DNA of 64,000 nucleotides, taken from the NCBI GenBank assembly GCA_943736015.1, contig OX031059.1, forward strand, positions 52,897,159 through 52,961,158, in the 5' to 3' direction. Below are positions 1-11,754 of the stretch, piece by piece. The translations under genes and the position numbers were made by a program. The notes beneath the pieces were generated by a model. That model was not told the DNA's origin. It worked only from the letters and a program-made list of their open reading frames with translations, and did no database searches. Position 1 is the first letter of the stretch. The number at the start of each line of letters is the position of its first letter. The DNA comes from Tridacna crocea (Eukaryota; Mollusca; Bivalvia; Cardiida; Cardiidae).

Positions 1-1332
1 TAGTTTATCGTTTTCTAATGGATAAGTTCAAAAGAAAATTTTCGTCTGGAAAAACAGCTGGCAGTGTGAATGAAAGGACGTGCTTTGTGATTGGTAAAGC
101 AAGATCAGGAATATTTGCAAAGGTGCACTGTTTTTACTGATATTCTCGACTCATATTATAAATAAATAGAGTGAAAGACAAGAAAAAAAAACAGTTACAT
201 GACTATTTGGCAAGGAAACCCTCTTTAATTTTACCTAGGGTACGATAATTAAGGGGCCGAACAGCTTTCACAAAAAAAATCTTGATTTCGAGTACAAAAA
301 ACAAGCCATCAGAAAAGGGAACCGAAAGTTTAACTCATTATTTCGACTATTTTATATCATTTTCGGAGCGCCAAAAGCTTACCGTGTTATCCAGAGCAAA
401 CCCAGTTAAGTTTTGGTAGCATATTATTATAAGCTTTGCATCTCTTGTCCTTGCAAAATGAGATTTTTCGATGTGGTCCCTTTTTTCGTGCTGCAAAAGT
501 TTTTCTTCAATATAGCCGTCTTTCGGCCAAAACTTTCGCTGCACCTTAAAAGGGGTATTATCTTTGTCGCGTATCGGTGTTACTTTTTATTTGGGTACCT
601 ATTGTCATGCCGCAACTGGATTTGCACAAGGTACACGTGCGCTTCAGGATATATTTATACTTCCACCCCATAAAAGTGGGGAAGCCTAAATCAAACTGCT
701 CGTGCTAATCTAGTTGCGGCATGACAATAGGTACCCGATAAAAAAAGTAACACCGATGCGCGACAAGGTTAATACCCATTTTAAGGTGCAGCGAAAGTTT
801 TGGCCGATAGACGGCCATATTGAAGAAAAACTTTTGCAGCACGAAAAAAGGGACCACATCGAAAAATCTCAATTAGCAAGCATACGAGATGCAATTCTTA
901 TAATATTATGCTACCAAAACTTAACTGGGTTTACTCTGGATAACACGACAAGCTTTTGGCGCCCCGAAAATGATATAAAATAGTCGAAATAATGAGTTAA
1001 ACTTTCGGTCCCCTTTTCTGATGGCTTGTTTTTTGTACACGAAATAAAGATTTTTTTTTTGTGAAAGCTGTTCGGCCCCTTAATTATCGTACCCTAGGTA
1101 AAATTAAAGAGGGTTTCCTTGCCAAATATTCATGTAACTGTTTTTTATTTCCTTGTCTTTCACTCTATTTATTTATAATATGAGTCGTGAATATCAGTAC
1201 AAACAGTGCTCCTTTGCAAATATTTCTGATCTTGCTTTACCAGTCACAAAGCACGTCCTTTCATTCACACTGCCAGCTGTTTTTCCAGACGAAAATTTTC
1301 TTTTGAACTTATCCATTAGAAAACGATAAACT
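1..1332. mobile_element. Large foldback (inverted-repeat) element
   Basis: The first ~610 bases are the reverse complement of the last ~620. The first ten bases (TAGTTTATCG) pair with the last ten (CGATAAACTA), and pairing continues to a ~90-base loop near 615-710. The arms differ by scattered substitutions. Each arm holds the same short open frame (347-544 minus, 779-983 plus). The left end may lie before the window, so the true terminus and any target duplication cannot be seen. No transposase is recognised. Confidence 0.85.
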
Positions 1333-1800
1333 AGATGGCACGAATAGGTTTATCTTTCAAATGGTAGTAAACATTGTAGAAAAGTAGAAGCTGTAGAAGT
1401 AGAATGATTTGGGCTTGCAACTCTTGCGTTTACATTCTGTTGCAAAATAATTTTCGGCTGAATTGCTTCTATGGCGCTGCTAAATTTTTCCCGAACTTAA
1501 ACAATTGGATGTGTTTGTATGCTTGATTTCTTTCTCGCAGTTTCTAAACGGTATTTCAGTTACAAGAACGTGACAATTCATCTTTTCACGTATTTCAGTT
1601 TGTTTCACTGATTTGTATGCCCCCAATATATAATTCCAATTTTCACGGTTTTTATGGCAAGCTAACAAGGATTTCTGTATACTAAAACCTTGACCAGTTG
1701 AAAAAAAATCAACATGTTTAAAATGAAAGTACTCCGAGACAACAACAACAACACAAAAATTTAGATTGAAAATGTCACAGTTAAGGAGGAAAAAAAATGT
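1333..1800. other. Unassigned AT-rich DNA
   Basis: No gene or repeat is recognised. The 116-codon open frame on the minus strand runs through the tRNA-like sequence next to it and has no recognisable domain. Confidence 0.5.
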
Positions 1801-1872
1801 AATTACCGCAGGATTCGAACTTGCTACCATTGGATCTCAGGGCGAGTGCTCTACCACTGAGCTACGCATGCC
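1801..1872 (-). pseudogene. Degenerate tRNA-like sequence (tRNA pseudogene or SINE head)
   Basis: On the minus strand there is a good A box (TAGCTCAGTGGTAGAGC) and a B box (AGTTCGAATCC) at tRNA spacing, and the T stem mostly pairs. The acceptor ends do not pair and no clean anticodon stem forms, so this is not a working tRNA. Confidence 0.6.
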
Positions 1873-3800
1873 ACTGATCATTTAAGGAAAACTTATTAAT
1901 ATATTTTTGTGAAAAGTTAATTTAAGATAAAAAAATGGAAAGATGTTGATTATCAGCTTTTTTTTCCGTACAATGCTTTCTCGGGCCTCATTATGATAAG
2001 GCTGTTACAACTCGGAATTGTTTAGCAAAAGAGTCAGTAAAAATTTGCAACAACAAATTTGAAGACGCAGGTTCATATTTGTGCTTTAGAAATTTTGCAT
2101 TGGCCAGTGCACCTATCCAAGAACTCCTTCACATGGTAGCAAATTCGTTTTAATCGGTAATGAAATTCAGTGCGAAATGATTCACTCGTGTCTCATTGCT
2201 GAATTTTGCATCGACTTTGTTGAAATCAAGTCATTTGTTTGGAATTGAACGTCGGAGAGTATTCTAGAACTATCTGGAACTATTTGCCCCAATTCTAGCA
2301 ACATTTGAAATGTTAAAATCGAAAATCTCAACATGAAAAACTGAAATTTCCAACTCAGTTTCCGTCTCCGGTGTTACGAAAGTATTCTATATATTTCAAC
2401 AAAGTTATAACAGTCGAGGCATCAAAAGTGCAGGTCTGTATATCTAGCCCTACATAAAGTAGACTCAACAGGAGGATATATCCGAGGCGCGTAATGCAGA
2501 GATGATTAGGCTTTCTCAAGTGGGTATTGATGGCCTAAAAAATATTATATAAGCTCTGTTGAAGTCTTTATCTTTCGGTGTAGCTAAATGCTCTGGCTTT
2601 AGACCTACTTCTTTGTTTGATATCGAATGAATAAACAGTGTTTTGTAATTGGTCAAAAGTAAAGATATGTATATACATGTATGACCAAATTTAGAACTTG
2701 TCCAAGATATTAACAAGGCAAACCTTCTGACTCGTTTTTCATGAATATGTGATAAGCAACAATTTCCATTTTTGGAAGTCGATTACGTCAGTAATCGGTC
2801 TTCCTATGTGAACGCTCAGGCATTTGGGAAATCACCCAACAACACCAATATTCAACCAGCGAAAAAAAAGTTCTATGAAATTCAAGCATTTAAACATATA
2901 AAACGATTGAATTTCAGATAAAAAATGAAATAAGTCAAACTATTGCACTAGACAGATATTTTCTTTGAACTGTTATGACATTTCAATGAATAATTATCAA
3001 ATCTTAATATTTGTTAATACACAGATCCTATATTTTTCTATATGAATGCGGACGAATCTAGCCATTCGGCATTACTCAGGTGTTGAGAGGGTGTCGCACC
3101 ACTGCTAGACTGCTTCCGGTTCGTAGTACTCCCAAGTGAAAATTTGCAGTAGCACTTTTGTTGCTCTGTTGTATGGGGCTAAGAGGGCTTGGTGGTATAT
3201 AATTTAGATTTGCTTCAAATAGAGGCATTGGGGGACCACTTAGATGTATTTTTATTGTATATTGAGTGGACCATTTTGTGTCACTAGAGGATAAAAAAAT
3301 TGGGGTCATGGCGGTGAACAGGTGTTTTTGAGAGGGAAAATTCTAGGGTGCCCGTTGTTTTTGAGATTTAGCGAAAAACGCAATCTGTTGACATGTTGTT
3401 TTTATGGCATTTTTTCGAAGGACTATGGACGTACTTTAGACAGCAAGAGACGGGAAATCAAAATTTTTGCCATTAAGCAATCTGTGAGGCTTCAAAGATG
3501 GCCAATTTCACTCTATTTTCAATATGGCCAAAAACCACAGGTGTGACACCAGAGCCATCAAATCGGCCGAGATGTTACGATTACCAATCGGGCACTATTT
3601 TCTGAATGATATGTCACTCGGACCCATGTTCACACAAGAAATAGCTTTCGTTAAAAACGTATCATTAATATTCTTACCTAAAAAATTATTGGTTTGTTAC
3701 AAGTTTATAATTCAAGGCATTTACATTTTCAACAAATATTTGCTTGAATGTCTGAAGTGTTGAATAGCTAGTAACCTAATTTATTCATACGCGCAACGTG
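1873..3800. other. Unassigned DNA with one dispersed-repeat copy
   Basis: Bases ~2572-2720 (GTAGCTAAATG, then CGAATGAAT and a TTGGT motif) are related to ~23488-23640, so this is a dispersed repeat. The rest shows no gene or repeat I recognise; its open frames are short and without domains. Confidence 0.4.
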
Positions 3801-3890
3801 ACTTTCATCCACACCACAGCTTTGAAACGGCGGCGAGTGAAACGCAAGGAAGCAAGTCACAATTTGATCTGAACAAACCCAAGGCTGCAA
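3801..3890 (+). other. Possible exon of an unidentified plus-strand transcript
   Basis: One plus-strand frame is open for about 30 codons and ends at a donor-like AAAG/GTAAAG. It cannot be joined in frame to the next candidate acceptor I see (near 4080), so it is only suggestive. Confidence 0.15.
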
Positions 3891-4783
3891 AGGTAAAGTT
3901 CAATGTATTTTCATGTCAACAGTCCTTACAGTGACTGGAAATTCCGACCGATAACAATTTCGTCCCATTACAATTTCGGCCCATTACAATTCTCGGCCCA
4001 TTCTCCTAACGTGAGTTTACATGGTTTGCATTTGTGTAATAAATCTTACACCTTTATAATCTTTTAAACTTATTTTTCAGCACTAGGATTTTGCAGCCCT
4101 AAGGTGAAAGTATATTGAAATGTTGGAAAAATATAAAATGGTGATCTATTCTTCCCCTTTCATATAGTTAATTTTGACTTTAATGCTGTCAACCTGGATC
4201 TAACATATAATTATATGCATTTAAATCTTTAAATTGGCTCAGTCAAAAGTATTACAGCTTTTGTACTTTCACTTAAAGGTGGCCCTTCAGATTTTTGGAC
4301 GAAATTTATACAAAAATATTAAAATTCATCCTGATACTCCCAGTACCTTTTAAATTTCATTCATAAAACCCCAGTAGTCGAAAACCATCCGACAACAAGA
4401 GAAATTAGAGATTTACTACGGCCCAGGTCAACACCGACGGGAACCATGGTCTATTTTTAGATAAGCAACTTGCTCACTCGCTTACTGGAAATACACAAAT
4501 GAAGCTTCAAACACAGCGACTGAAGAAGAAGTTTATGGAAAATAACATGTTTGTTATGTTATGGAATTTAAGAGTCATTAGTCACGTGCCAGTCACTTTA
4601 CATTCCAACTATGCTTCTTTTGATTTTTGGTGCAAAATCTAAAAATACCTTAAGAGGCTACGTAGCCTTTTAAGGGAATACCATAAAAAAATGTATACAA
4701 AAAGTGTCATGGTATTGAAGTTTTTGAAGTTAATTGACATAATATTTAGTAGATTCATTCAATTTAGCTGGCAACTCAATGAG

Positions 4784-5016
4784 TTAACTCTTTCCCAAAC
4801 AACAAAATTTAAGAGTGGTCCAAATTGAAAGCCATGCTGATGACATAATAAATGTGGCTCAAAAATTGAAATTTGTTTAGGGAAGAATAGAAAACATTGT
4901 GAGAAAAGGAGATAATGATGGTTACCCACACTTTCTAGTTTTCCTACAATATTTTCAAAAAGCTTCTGTCTCAGGATCGTTGAAAGTTGGGATTGTTTGG
5001 TAGTCTTAAGAGTTAA
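4784..5016 (+). mobile_element. MITE-1 copy, diverged, forward
   Basis: The copy is bounded by TTAA. The left long flank, a decayed central palindrome and the short right flank are all recognisable, but the palindrome arms have drifted and no longer pair fully. Confidence 0.75.
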
Positions 5017-5195
5017 AGGTAACCAGTGGCACTGGTGAGTTGATGCAGAATGCAAACCATTTTAGATATGTCTGTTCGGACTACTTTAGCTTTTAACAAT
5101 TGCCACAGTCAGGGAGATTTGTCTGAGATGATTATGATCATTGATTGAACATTAAAACCAATATTTTATCATCTACAAAAGATGTGAAGCATTCT

Positions 5196-5384
5196 TTAAC
5201 CTTTTACCACTCAGTGATGAGTTTTGACACCCCAAGGAAAGAAGCCTCCTTTTCCCACAATATTTTCTACTATGTCATAAGAACAATTGCAGCATTTGAT
5301 TTAGATAATGAGATTGAAATTGTTGTCTGCAACTGCTTTCAATTTGGAAAAGGCTAGAATGTTGTCAATTGGTAAAGGGGTTAG
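5196..5384 (-). mobile_element. MITE-1 copy with the palindrome deleted, reverse
   Basis: Both flanks of MITE-1 are present (GAAAGAAGCC on the left; CTGCAACTGCTTTCAATTTG on the right). The inner part of the hairpin is missing, so the sequence jumps from the short flank into the outer half of one arm. Confidence 0.65.
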
Positions 5385-5881
5385 ACCTGGTTTGTATGTG
5401 TTAGCATGATGCTTTCAAGTGGGATAAAGCAGTTAAGCTAAAGAAATGCGGGCTGAGCTTAACGGGAAGCCATAACCCCTATCTTGCCTATTGCAACATT
5501 GGTCATATTTGCTAATAGTGTAGACCAATGATCAACCTGCATAGCCATTCAGTCTGATGTTGGTCTGCACTGTTGGCAAATTTTACGGTGACTGAAATTC
5601 GGAAGCAAATCTGGAATAGTCTATTCTGGGAAATCAGCAGCATAAGAGGTAAAATTTACCCTTGAAAAGATTTTTGAAAAACGTTTTTGTTAAAGAAAAA
5701 ATTGCTCAACAGTAAGGTGGGTAATTTTAGACAATCAAGGCCCTCTTCAATTCTTTGGACAATAACTTGATGTTGCATCAATCTACAATATGCATCTTTG
5801 ATAAAAGAAGAATGTTAAGTTAAATACTGTTCAGACTTTTGTATGGCTATCATTTGGTTATATTTCTTTGTATCTGTTTAG

Positions 5882-5962
5882 GAAGAGAATGTGAAGATTG
5901 TGCAGGTCAGAGGAACAGATGTCCAGGTCAAGACAGTTAAGATCTCAAGATGGCATAGATGA
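5882..5962 (+). other. Possible terminal exon, unidentified protein
   Basis: A pyrimidine-rich tract and TTTAG acceptor precede a 26-codon open frame ending in TGA (ends KISRWHR). The composition looks protein-like, but I do not recognise a family and cannot join it to neighbouring exons in frame. Confidence 0.25.
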
Positions 5963-6347
5963 CTTAAAGGTGTTACTCTGGAGGGAGTGGAGGGAGATGA
6001 GTTCAAAGAACCTAATGGGTCAATACATATAGCTAACAATTGTTGTTGTCAGTACATACAGAGATGAGATGTCAGTGTCAACCAAAACAAAGACAGAAAT
6101 TAAGGTATTAAATCCACTCTAGTCTTCCCAGGTTATCCCTAGTGCTCATGGTGAACAGTTGTGATGGATTGGTATTTTGACTATTGTGTGTCTGTTCACC
6201 ATTAGCACAAGCACATTTACATGTTGCTCCTGAAGTTCTATTTGACAAAGCCCAGAAAAGCAGTGTCACAAACTGGCTTTCAGTATCTTTAACAGAATCA
6301 CTAAGATGTAAAAGGATAATTAAACTTTTGACAGTATTGTCCTCAAG

Positions 6348-6576
6348 TTAACCCATTACCACGCAATCCCTACTTTTGACGACCTTTGGAAACAAGCCTT
6401 TTGAAAACATTGTGGGAAAAGGAGAAAATGCTGGTAAGTCGCATTTTCTCCTTTTCCCACAATATTTTCTACCCCTCACAAAACAAAGTTCAAATTTTCA
6501 TTCACATTTATTTTTGGTCTGCAAATGCTTTCAATTTGGACAAGCCTAAAATATTGTCATTTGGGTAATGAGTTAA
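6348..6576 (-). mobile_element. MITE-1 copy, reverse, full length
   Basis: TTAA to TTAA is 229 bases. Terminal repeats are TTAACCCATTACC and GGTAATGAGTTAA. The central hairpin is largely intact except at its tip, where GGTAAGTCGC replaces the usual centre. Confidence 0.88.
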
Positions 6577-6945
6577 TCTCTTTCAGACCTTGCATGGCCC
6601 AACGTAAGATCTGGAAAAAGATTGATCTTATGCCATTTGTTTACTAACATGTTGGGACATTCTTATTGTTGTATCAGCATTGATGATAATTCAACATTCT
6701 TTTTCAGGAGACTGAAATAGGGCTATCTTGACTCACTTGTTTCCTCAGTCATTTGCTATTGAAAATAATAGAACCACTGTGATTCTCTAAAATTCTCAAA
6801 GTAACTGTCACGGACTCAAATTATATATTTCCATTATCACCAGAAATTCTAATTTCTATGGGCATAGATCAAGAAAAGTGCAGAGATACTGCAGAAAATC
6901 CTTACATTGCTAATGCATATTGCAGCTGATTGTTAGGAAACATAG

Positions 6946-7162
6946 TTAACCCATTACCACAGAATCCCTACTTTTGACGACCCTAAGAAAGAAGCTTTCA
7001 GAAAACAGTATGGGAAAAGGAGAAAATGCTGGTAACCAGCATTCTCACAATGTTTTCTACCCTCCACAAAACAAATTTCAAATTTTCAGTTACTTTTATT
7101 TTTTGGTCTGCAAATGCTTTTGATTTGGGCAAACCTAAAATATTTTTGTTTGGTAATGTTAA
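6946..7162 (-). mobile_element. MITE-1 copy, reverse
   Basis: TTAA-bounded. About a dozen bases are lost from the arm after the tip (CCAGCATTCTCAC), so the palindrome is asymmetric. Confidence 0.85.
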
Positions 7163-7309
7163 CTGCTACTAACACAAATTATGTGTGAAAAATAGCCCAG
7201 AATATTTTTTTTGTGTGGGAATTTCATACTAACTTGTTTGTTTGATTTTCAAAAGTAAATTCATTTTTTTTTTTTTTTTTTTTTAATTTCAATGGCTTTT
7301 TTTTTTCAG

Positions 7310-7408
7310 ACTTGCCAGGAGCCATCCTCCCAAGTAGAAGGGGAGTTGCAGGCATACATTGCAGAAAACAAGTACACCATCATTAAGAGCGACTACGTAA
7401 AGCACTAA
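7310..7408 (+). other. Probable terminal coding exon, unidentified protein
   Basis: A very strong polypyrimidine tract (two long T runs from 7264) and CAG acceptor lead into 32 codons ending in TAA. The peptide is hydrophilic and ends in KSDYVKH; I cannot name it. Base composition is less AT-rich than the surroundings. It could be the last exon of a plus-strand gene, perhaps with the segment at 5882, or the end of a decayed retrocopy. Confidence 0.35.
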
Positions 7409-7466
7409 ACTACAGCAGTGCAGACTCCGACTAATCTCTACAAAAGATGTTTACGTGCGTGCGTCC

Positions 7467-7850
7467 ATAAACTTTTTCTTTAAAAAAAACTTCTCAGAAA
7501 CTATGGACTGGATTCTACCAAATTTTACAGCAATGTTCCTTAGGTGGTCCTGTTTCAAATTCCTTCAAATAATTGTGTTCCATGAATAATTCTGGTTGCC
7601 ATGGCAACCAAAGTAAAAAACCTTTAAAAATCTTCTCCTCCCAAACTGCTAATTGGATAGCATTATTTTTTTGCAGGAATGTTCCTTAGATAGAGGTCTG
7701 CAGAATTCCTTAAAAAAAAAAAAAAAAAAAAAAGATCCGTCAAAAAACATGGCTTTTATGGGAGACTCATTTTCCTTTTATGGTATAAAGTAAAATCTTT
7801 GAAAAATTTCTTCTCTCATACTATTCATGTTGATTTCATTGTTGTATTGG
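7467..7850 (+). mobile_element. Fragment of the TCACCTGA element
   Basis: This shares GGTTGCCATGGCAACCAAA, the GAATGTTCCTTAG phrase and the ATCTTCTCCTC phrase with the larger copies at 51-55 kb. It has an A21 run at about 7713-7733 and lacks both recognisable ends. Confidence 0.7.
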
Positions 7851-7869
7851 AGGTTAGTTCCTATGCTGG

Positions 7870-8097
7870 TAAGTCTTTACCATACAGTCCTGACTTTTAA
7901 CGACCCTAAAGAAGAAGTCTTTAGAAAACACTCTTGGAAAAGGAGAAAATGCTGGTAATCAGCATTTTCTCTTTTTCCCTCAGTGTTTTCTACTCTATCA
8001 AGGAGAGAAATCATCATTTCATCAATGTTTAATTTGTTGTCTGCAAATGATTTCAGTTTGGTCACATCCCAAATTTTGTCGTTTGGTAAAGAGTTAA
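7870..8097 (-). mobile_element. MITE-1 copy, reverse, diverged
   Basis: The left TTAA has mutated (AAGTCTTTACCA); the right end GGTAAAGAGTTAA is intact. The hairpin is kept with a few mismatches (ACACTCTTGG against CCCTCAGTGT). Confidence 0.85.
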
Positions 8098-8209
8098 AGA
8101 TGGTTGCTTTACATAATCTATAATCCTTTTCATATAAAACAAGAGAACCTCTACACTTTGATTAGTTCTGGTAAAGGTTTGTTGACCTACTGGTGACCTA
8201 GTACAAAGA

Positions 8210-8545
8210 GAGTCTACCCTTCACAAAACAACCTTTAAATTTTCAGTCACTTTTATTTTTTCATCTACAAAATGCTTTCCATTTTGACAACCCTAAAATG
8301 TTGTCATTTGGTAATGAGTTAACTATAACCAGAAGACAAAATTTTTATAACTGGCCATAATTGAAAGATGTTGCAGACAACATAATAAATCTTCAAATTT
8401 GTAAAACTTGTATCAAAAAGGGTAGAAATTATTGTGTAAAACTAAGAAAATGCAGGTTACTTTTATTTTCTTCTTTTCTCAAGTTTTCATAGCTTTTTTT
8501 CTTTTAAAGAGACCTAAAATGCAGGAACGAATGGTAATTGTTAAA
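8210..8545. mobile_element. Two adjacent MITE-1 fragments
   Basis: 8210-8322 is the long flank of a reverse copy, starting just outside the palindrome and ending GGTAATGAGTTAA. A very degenerate forward copy follows from the same TTAA (8319) to about 8545. Confidence 0.65.
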
Positions 8546-8953
8546 AACTTCTCTTCACCGTTACAGAAAAATCAGGCCTGTGGAGCGATACAGACGCTCA
8601 AGCGCCTCTAGTTTATAGACTTGAGGTAGAATGCTTTCGGAAACATTTTCGATATACGAGAAAGTGCTTGTAATGCATATTTACTCCATTGGTCACCATG
8701 TTTTCTTTCTTCAAAAGGCTACTGCACACTTTGAGCAAAAGTTCATTTCTTGTTTGCAAATCTTTTCAAGACTAAATTTTTTTTATGTAGATAGAGTGAT
8801 AGATTGATATTTTACATCCACATCATCTGGCTAGTCAGGTTTTTGTGTATTTATTTTCACTTTATTACTTTTTGGTACATGTTCATTATATTTTTGCCAC
8901 TACCTTTATGTTTACATGCTGTATCTTACTATATTTGCCTGTTCTTTAACCAA

Positions 8954-9180
8954 TTAAACCTTTACCAAATCATCCCTGGTTTTCACGACCCTGAGATAGA
9001 AGGCTTTTGAAAACATTGTTGGAAAAGGAGAAAATGCTGGTTACCAGTAATTTCTCCTTTTTCCACAGTGTTTTCCGCCTTGCCTGAAAGAAAACTTTAA
9101 TTTTTGAGTTGCCTTTATTTTGTTGTCTGCAAGTGCTTTCAATTTAGACCAGTCTAAAATTTTGTTGTTTAATAAATAGT
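8954..9180 (-). mobile_element. MITE-1 copy, reverse, right end altered
   Basis: The left end TTAAACCTTTACCAAA and the hairpin are clear. The right terminus has changed to GTTTAATAAATAGTTAC, and this altered end is the start of the adjoining 172-bp tandem duplication. Confidence 0.8.
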
Positions 9181-9512
9181 TACTAGCAGACAAAAATTAA
9201 ATTGTCCCAGATTTCAGCAGACAATTTCAAAAAACGGCCAAAAAAGTGGAAAAGGTACTGAAAGGATAAATATAAACATTATTGGAAGAGACACTATTTG
9301 GATTATATGAAGAAAGCATTGTGTTGCAATGTACCAGTGTTTAATAAATAGTTACTAGCAGACAAAAATTAAATTGTCCCAGATTTCAGCAGACAATTTC
9401 AAAAAACGGCCAAAAAAGTGGAAAAGGTACTGAAAGGATAAATATAAACATTGTTGGAAAGAGACACTATTTGGATTATTATGAAGAAAGCATTGTGTTG
9501 CAATGTACCAGT
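9167..9512. repeat. 172-bp direct tandem duplication
   Basis: The segment starting GTTTAATAAATAGTTACTAG at 9167 repeats from 9339 with almost no changes (an inserted base or two around GGATTATATG / GGATTATTATG). It takes in the altered MITE-1 end, so the duplication came after that insertion. Confidence 0.88.
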
Positions 9513-9938
9513 GTTTATCTGTAGATTCCTTTGACATAGTGTGCAAGTTGTTGGCTAAATACATGTACTCATGTTTTCTTTTTAAAAATCATCATCAAGT
9601 ATATAAGATTTTGAGCTATGGATTAAGTTTTGATTCAAGGGCCATTTATTTCTCTTTATACAAGTGGTATGGTCCCTAAATTTGTCTTAGAAGTATTCTC
9701 TGCATTAAACAAATTTAACAGTATGAGAATATACTCTAGCTGAAGTATTAAAATATACTTTTCAATGTTCATCATACTACAAGGGCATACAATTAAAAAA
9801 AATATCAGAAAGATCTTTACACGCTATTATCACTTATTTTGATGTTTCGAAAATATAAGAAAAATATGAGATTTTTGTTTTGGTCCCTTGAAATATTATG
9901 CAATAAATGCCACATTTTCTTTTTTATGCAGTTCAAAG

Positions 9939-10166
9939 TTAACTCTTTACCACACGACAACATTTTAGACTGGTTCAAAATGAAAGCATTTGCAGACGAC
10001 AATATAAAGGTGACTGAAAAATTGAAAATGGTTCTGGGAAGGGTAGAAAACACTGTGGGAAAAGGAGAAAATGCTGGTTACCAGCATTTTCTCCTTTTCC
10101 TACAGTGTTTTCAAAAGGCTTCCTTTTCAGGGGCGTCAAAAGTAGGGATTGTGTGGTAATGGGTTA
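9939..10166 (+). mobile_element. MITE-1 copy, forward, full length
   Basis: MITE-1 architecture: TTAA; terminal repeat CYCWTTACCA; a ~95-base unique flank (with GCAGACGAC); a palindrome of two 33-base arms around one base (GAAAACATTGTGGGAAAAGG inward to GCTGGT-T-ACCAGC); a ~55-base flank (with GGCGTCAAAAGTAGGGATTG); the inverted terminal repeat TGGTAATGGG; TTAA. Here it is 228 bases. It carries no transposase. TTAA target sites with CCC-type ends suggest mobilisation by a piggyBac-like transposase, which is inference. Confidence 0.92.
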
Positions 10167-10237
10167 AACTTCCTAGTCTTTTTGCGAGCCTGTTTGACTG
10201 GTCTTAATTGAGACAAAGCACTGGGATAAGAATGTAA

Positions 10238-10345
10238 CACTTAATATTCAATTGTTTTCTACTTTTGCCACAATATTTTCAAGCTGCTTCTCTCCAAGAC
10301 TAGTCAAAAGTCGTCATTGTGTGCGAAAGGGTATTGACATGTCCT
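10238..10345 (+). mobile_element. MITE-1 right-half fragment
   Basis: It begins in the second palindrome arm (TTTTGCCACAATATTTTCAA) and continues into the short flank, ending GTGTGCGAAAGGGT. Confidence 0.55.
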
Positions 10346-11754
10346 GCTTGAGATGGAGGTGTTTATTCACAAATATACTGTTTACTTGTTTCAACTACCT
10401 TTACATGATAATATTCATTTTGTTGTGGTACTCGATTCATGTTACGAGAAGATGATACTTCTTTCAAATTAAAGTGAAAAAAAAAAAAGAAGCTTTGTTT
10501 CTGTTCTTCTTTTTGTTTAACTGTTTCATCTTAAAAAGTATTGAGTTTTGTTGACTATTTCACTCTGCACATGATGAGAAACTTTTGGTCACATCCAAAT
10601 TGAACGCACCTTCAGACCAGGGGGAACGATTTCTTCATTTACTCAATCTAATTCTAAAATCGACTTCCATGAGTACTTTCAGTACTTTGATTTTTTCTAC
10701 TTTTCACAAAAATGTACTAAGTCTTCCATTGTCAATTCAAGGGAATAAGTAGCTCAGTAGTACTCGCTCTGTTAGCAATGGGTCCCGAGTCCTGTATTGG
10801 TCTCATATTTCCCTCATAATTTATGACATGTTTTAACCAGACTTTTTTAATCGTCTTCAATCGCTTTCAATTTGGCCACGTTGAATTTTTTGGCGACCGG
10901 TAAAAGATTTAGCACATCGTCACAAAAATAAAAATAGGGATCGTATATTGAGGGCAACCAAGTCTATGAAACAAAGGAAACCTAAAGTTCTCGATATGGT
11001 TATCATGGCTGCTCTTTCGTATAAACCATTGTTAGTGGAACTTGGAGCCGTATTACCAGGAGAGTCTGCGTCCTCGAGTATCCAGACCTGATTTTAAATT
11101 TGATTTGCCAACGCATCTTGACCATATCTCAACAGTGCCTGTCAATATCCGAGCAGAGTTGTCGTCCTTTACTCTAACCATACATCTCTGGAACGGGCTA
11201 AATGACAAGAATATTGTCAAACCGAGGAAAACATGTTCTGTCACTGTTCAACTGTTTCATGTGTAACATAATAAAGTAGACAAAGGAAATATGATTCCAG
11301 ATACATTATAGGTGCATTTAACCTGATGAATTTACCTGTATACAATAGAACTTTTTTTTTTTTTTCAAGCTTCTTTACTGGTCAGATTCTTTGGCCAGTT
11401 GGAAATAGAAATGGCTGCGCCTATGAATGATGACTATAGTTTCGACACACCGATGGATCTAAGTTTGTAAGATTAAAAAGCAAGTTATTGTCATTTAAAA
11501 GACAATCAAGTTTTTTAGAAAATCCATCTTTTTCACATTTCGTACCACTAAGTCTGATTGGCCTTATGCTGTGTGAACAGCACACAAAACAATCGATTGG
11601 CCTTTCTTTCATCGGCGTTTTTGTAGCCATTTTGACTTATGTTATGGAATAAAATATCACGTGATGACGGACTACTTTCTGAACCATCTAGAGGCGAATG
11701 GGAATGATCGGTAGTGCAAGAAAGTGAGTATCTGTATACATGAACGCTCGATGG
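10346..11754. other. Unassigned DNA with weak repeat remnants
   Basis: A poor tRNA-like stretch lies at about 10745-10800 (TAGCTCAGTAGTACTCG, then CCCGAGTCC), probably an old SINE head. At 11042-11266 a 74-codon frame ends in a segment with HLWNGLND, faintly like the C-terminus of non-LTR reverse transcriptases; that is too weak to call. Confidence 0.3.

Noticed and set aside
1801..1872. Functional tRNA
   Set aside because: Acceptor ends do not pair and there is no proper anticodon stem.
11042..11266. Reverse-transcriptase C-terminal fragment
   Set aside because: Only an LWNGLND-like motif supports it; no other motif or frame continuity was found.
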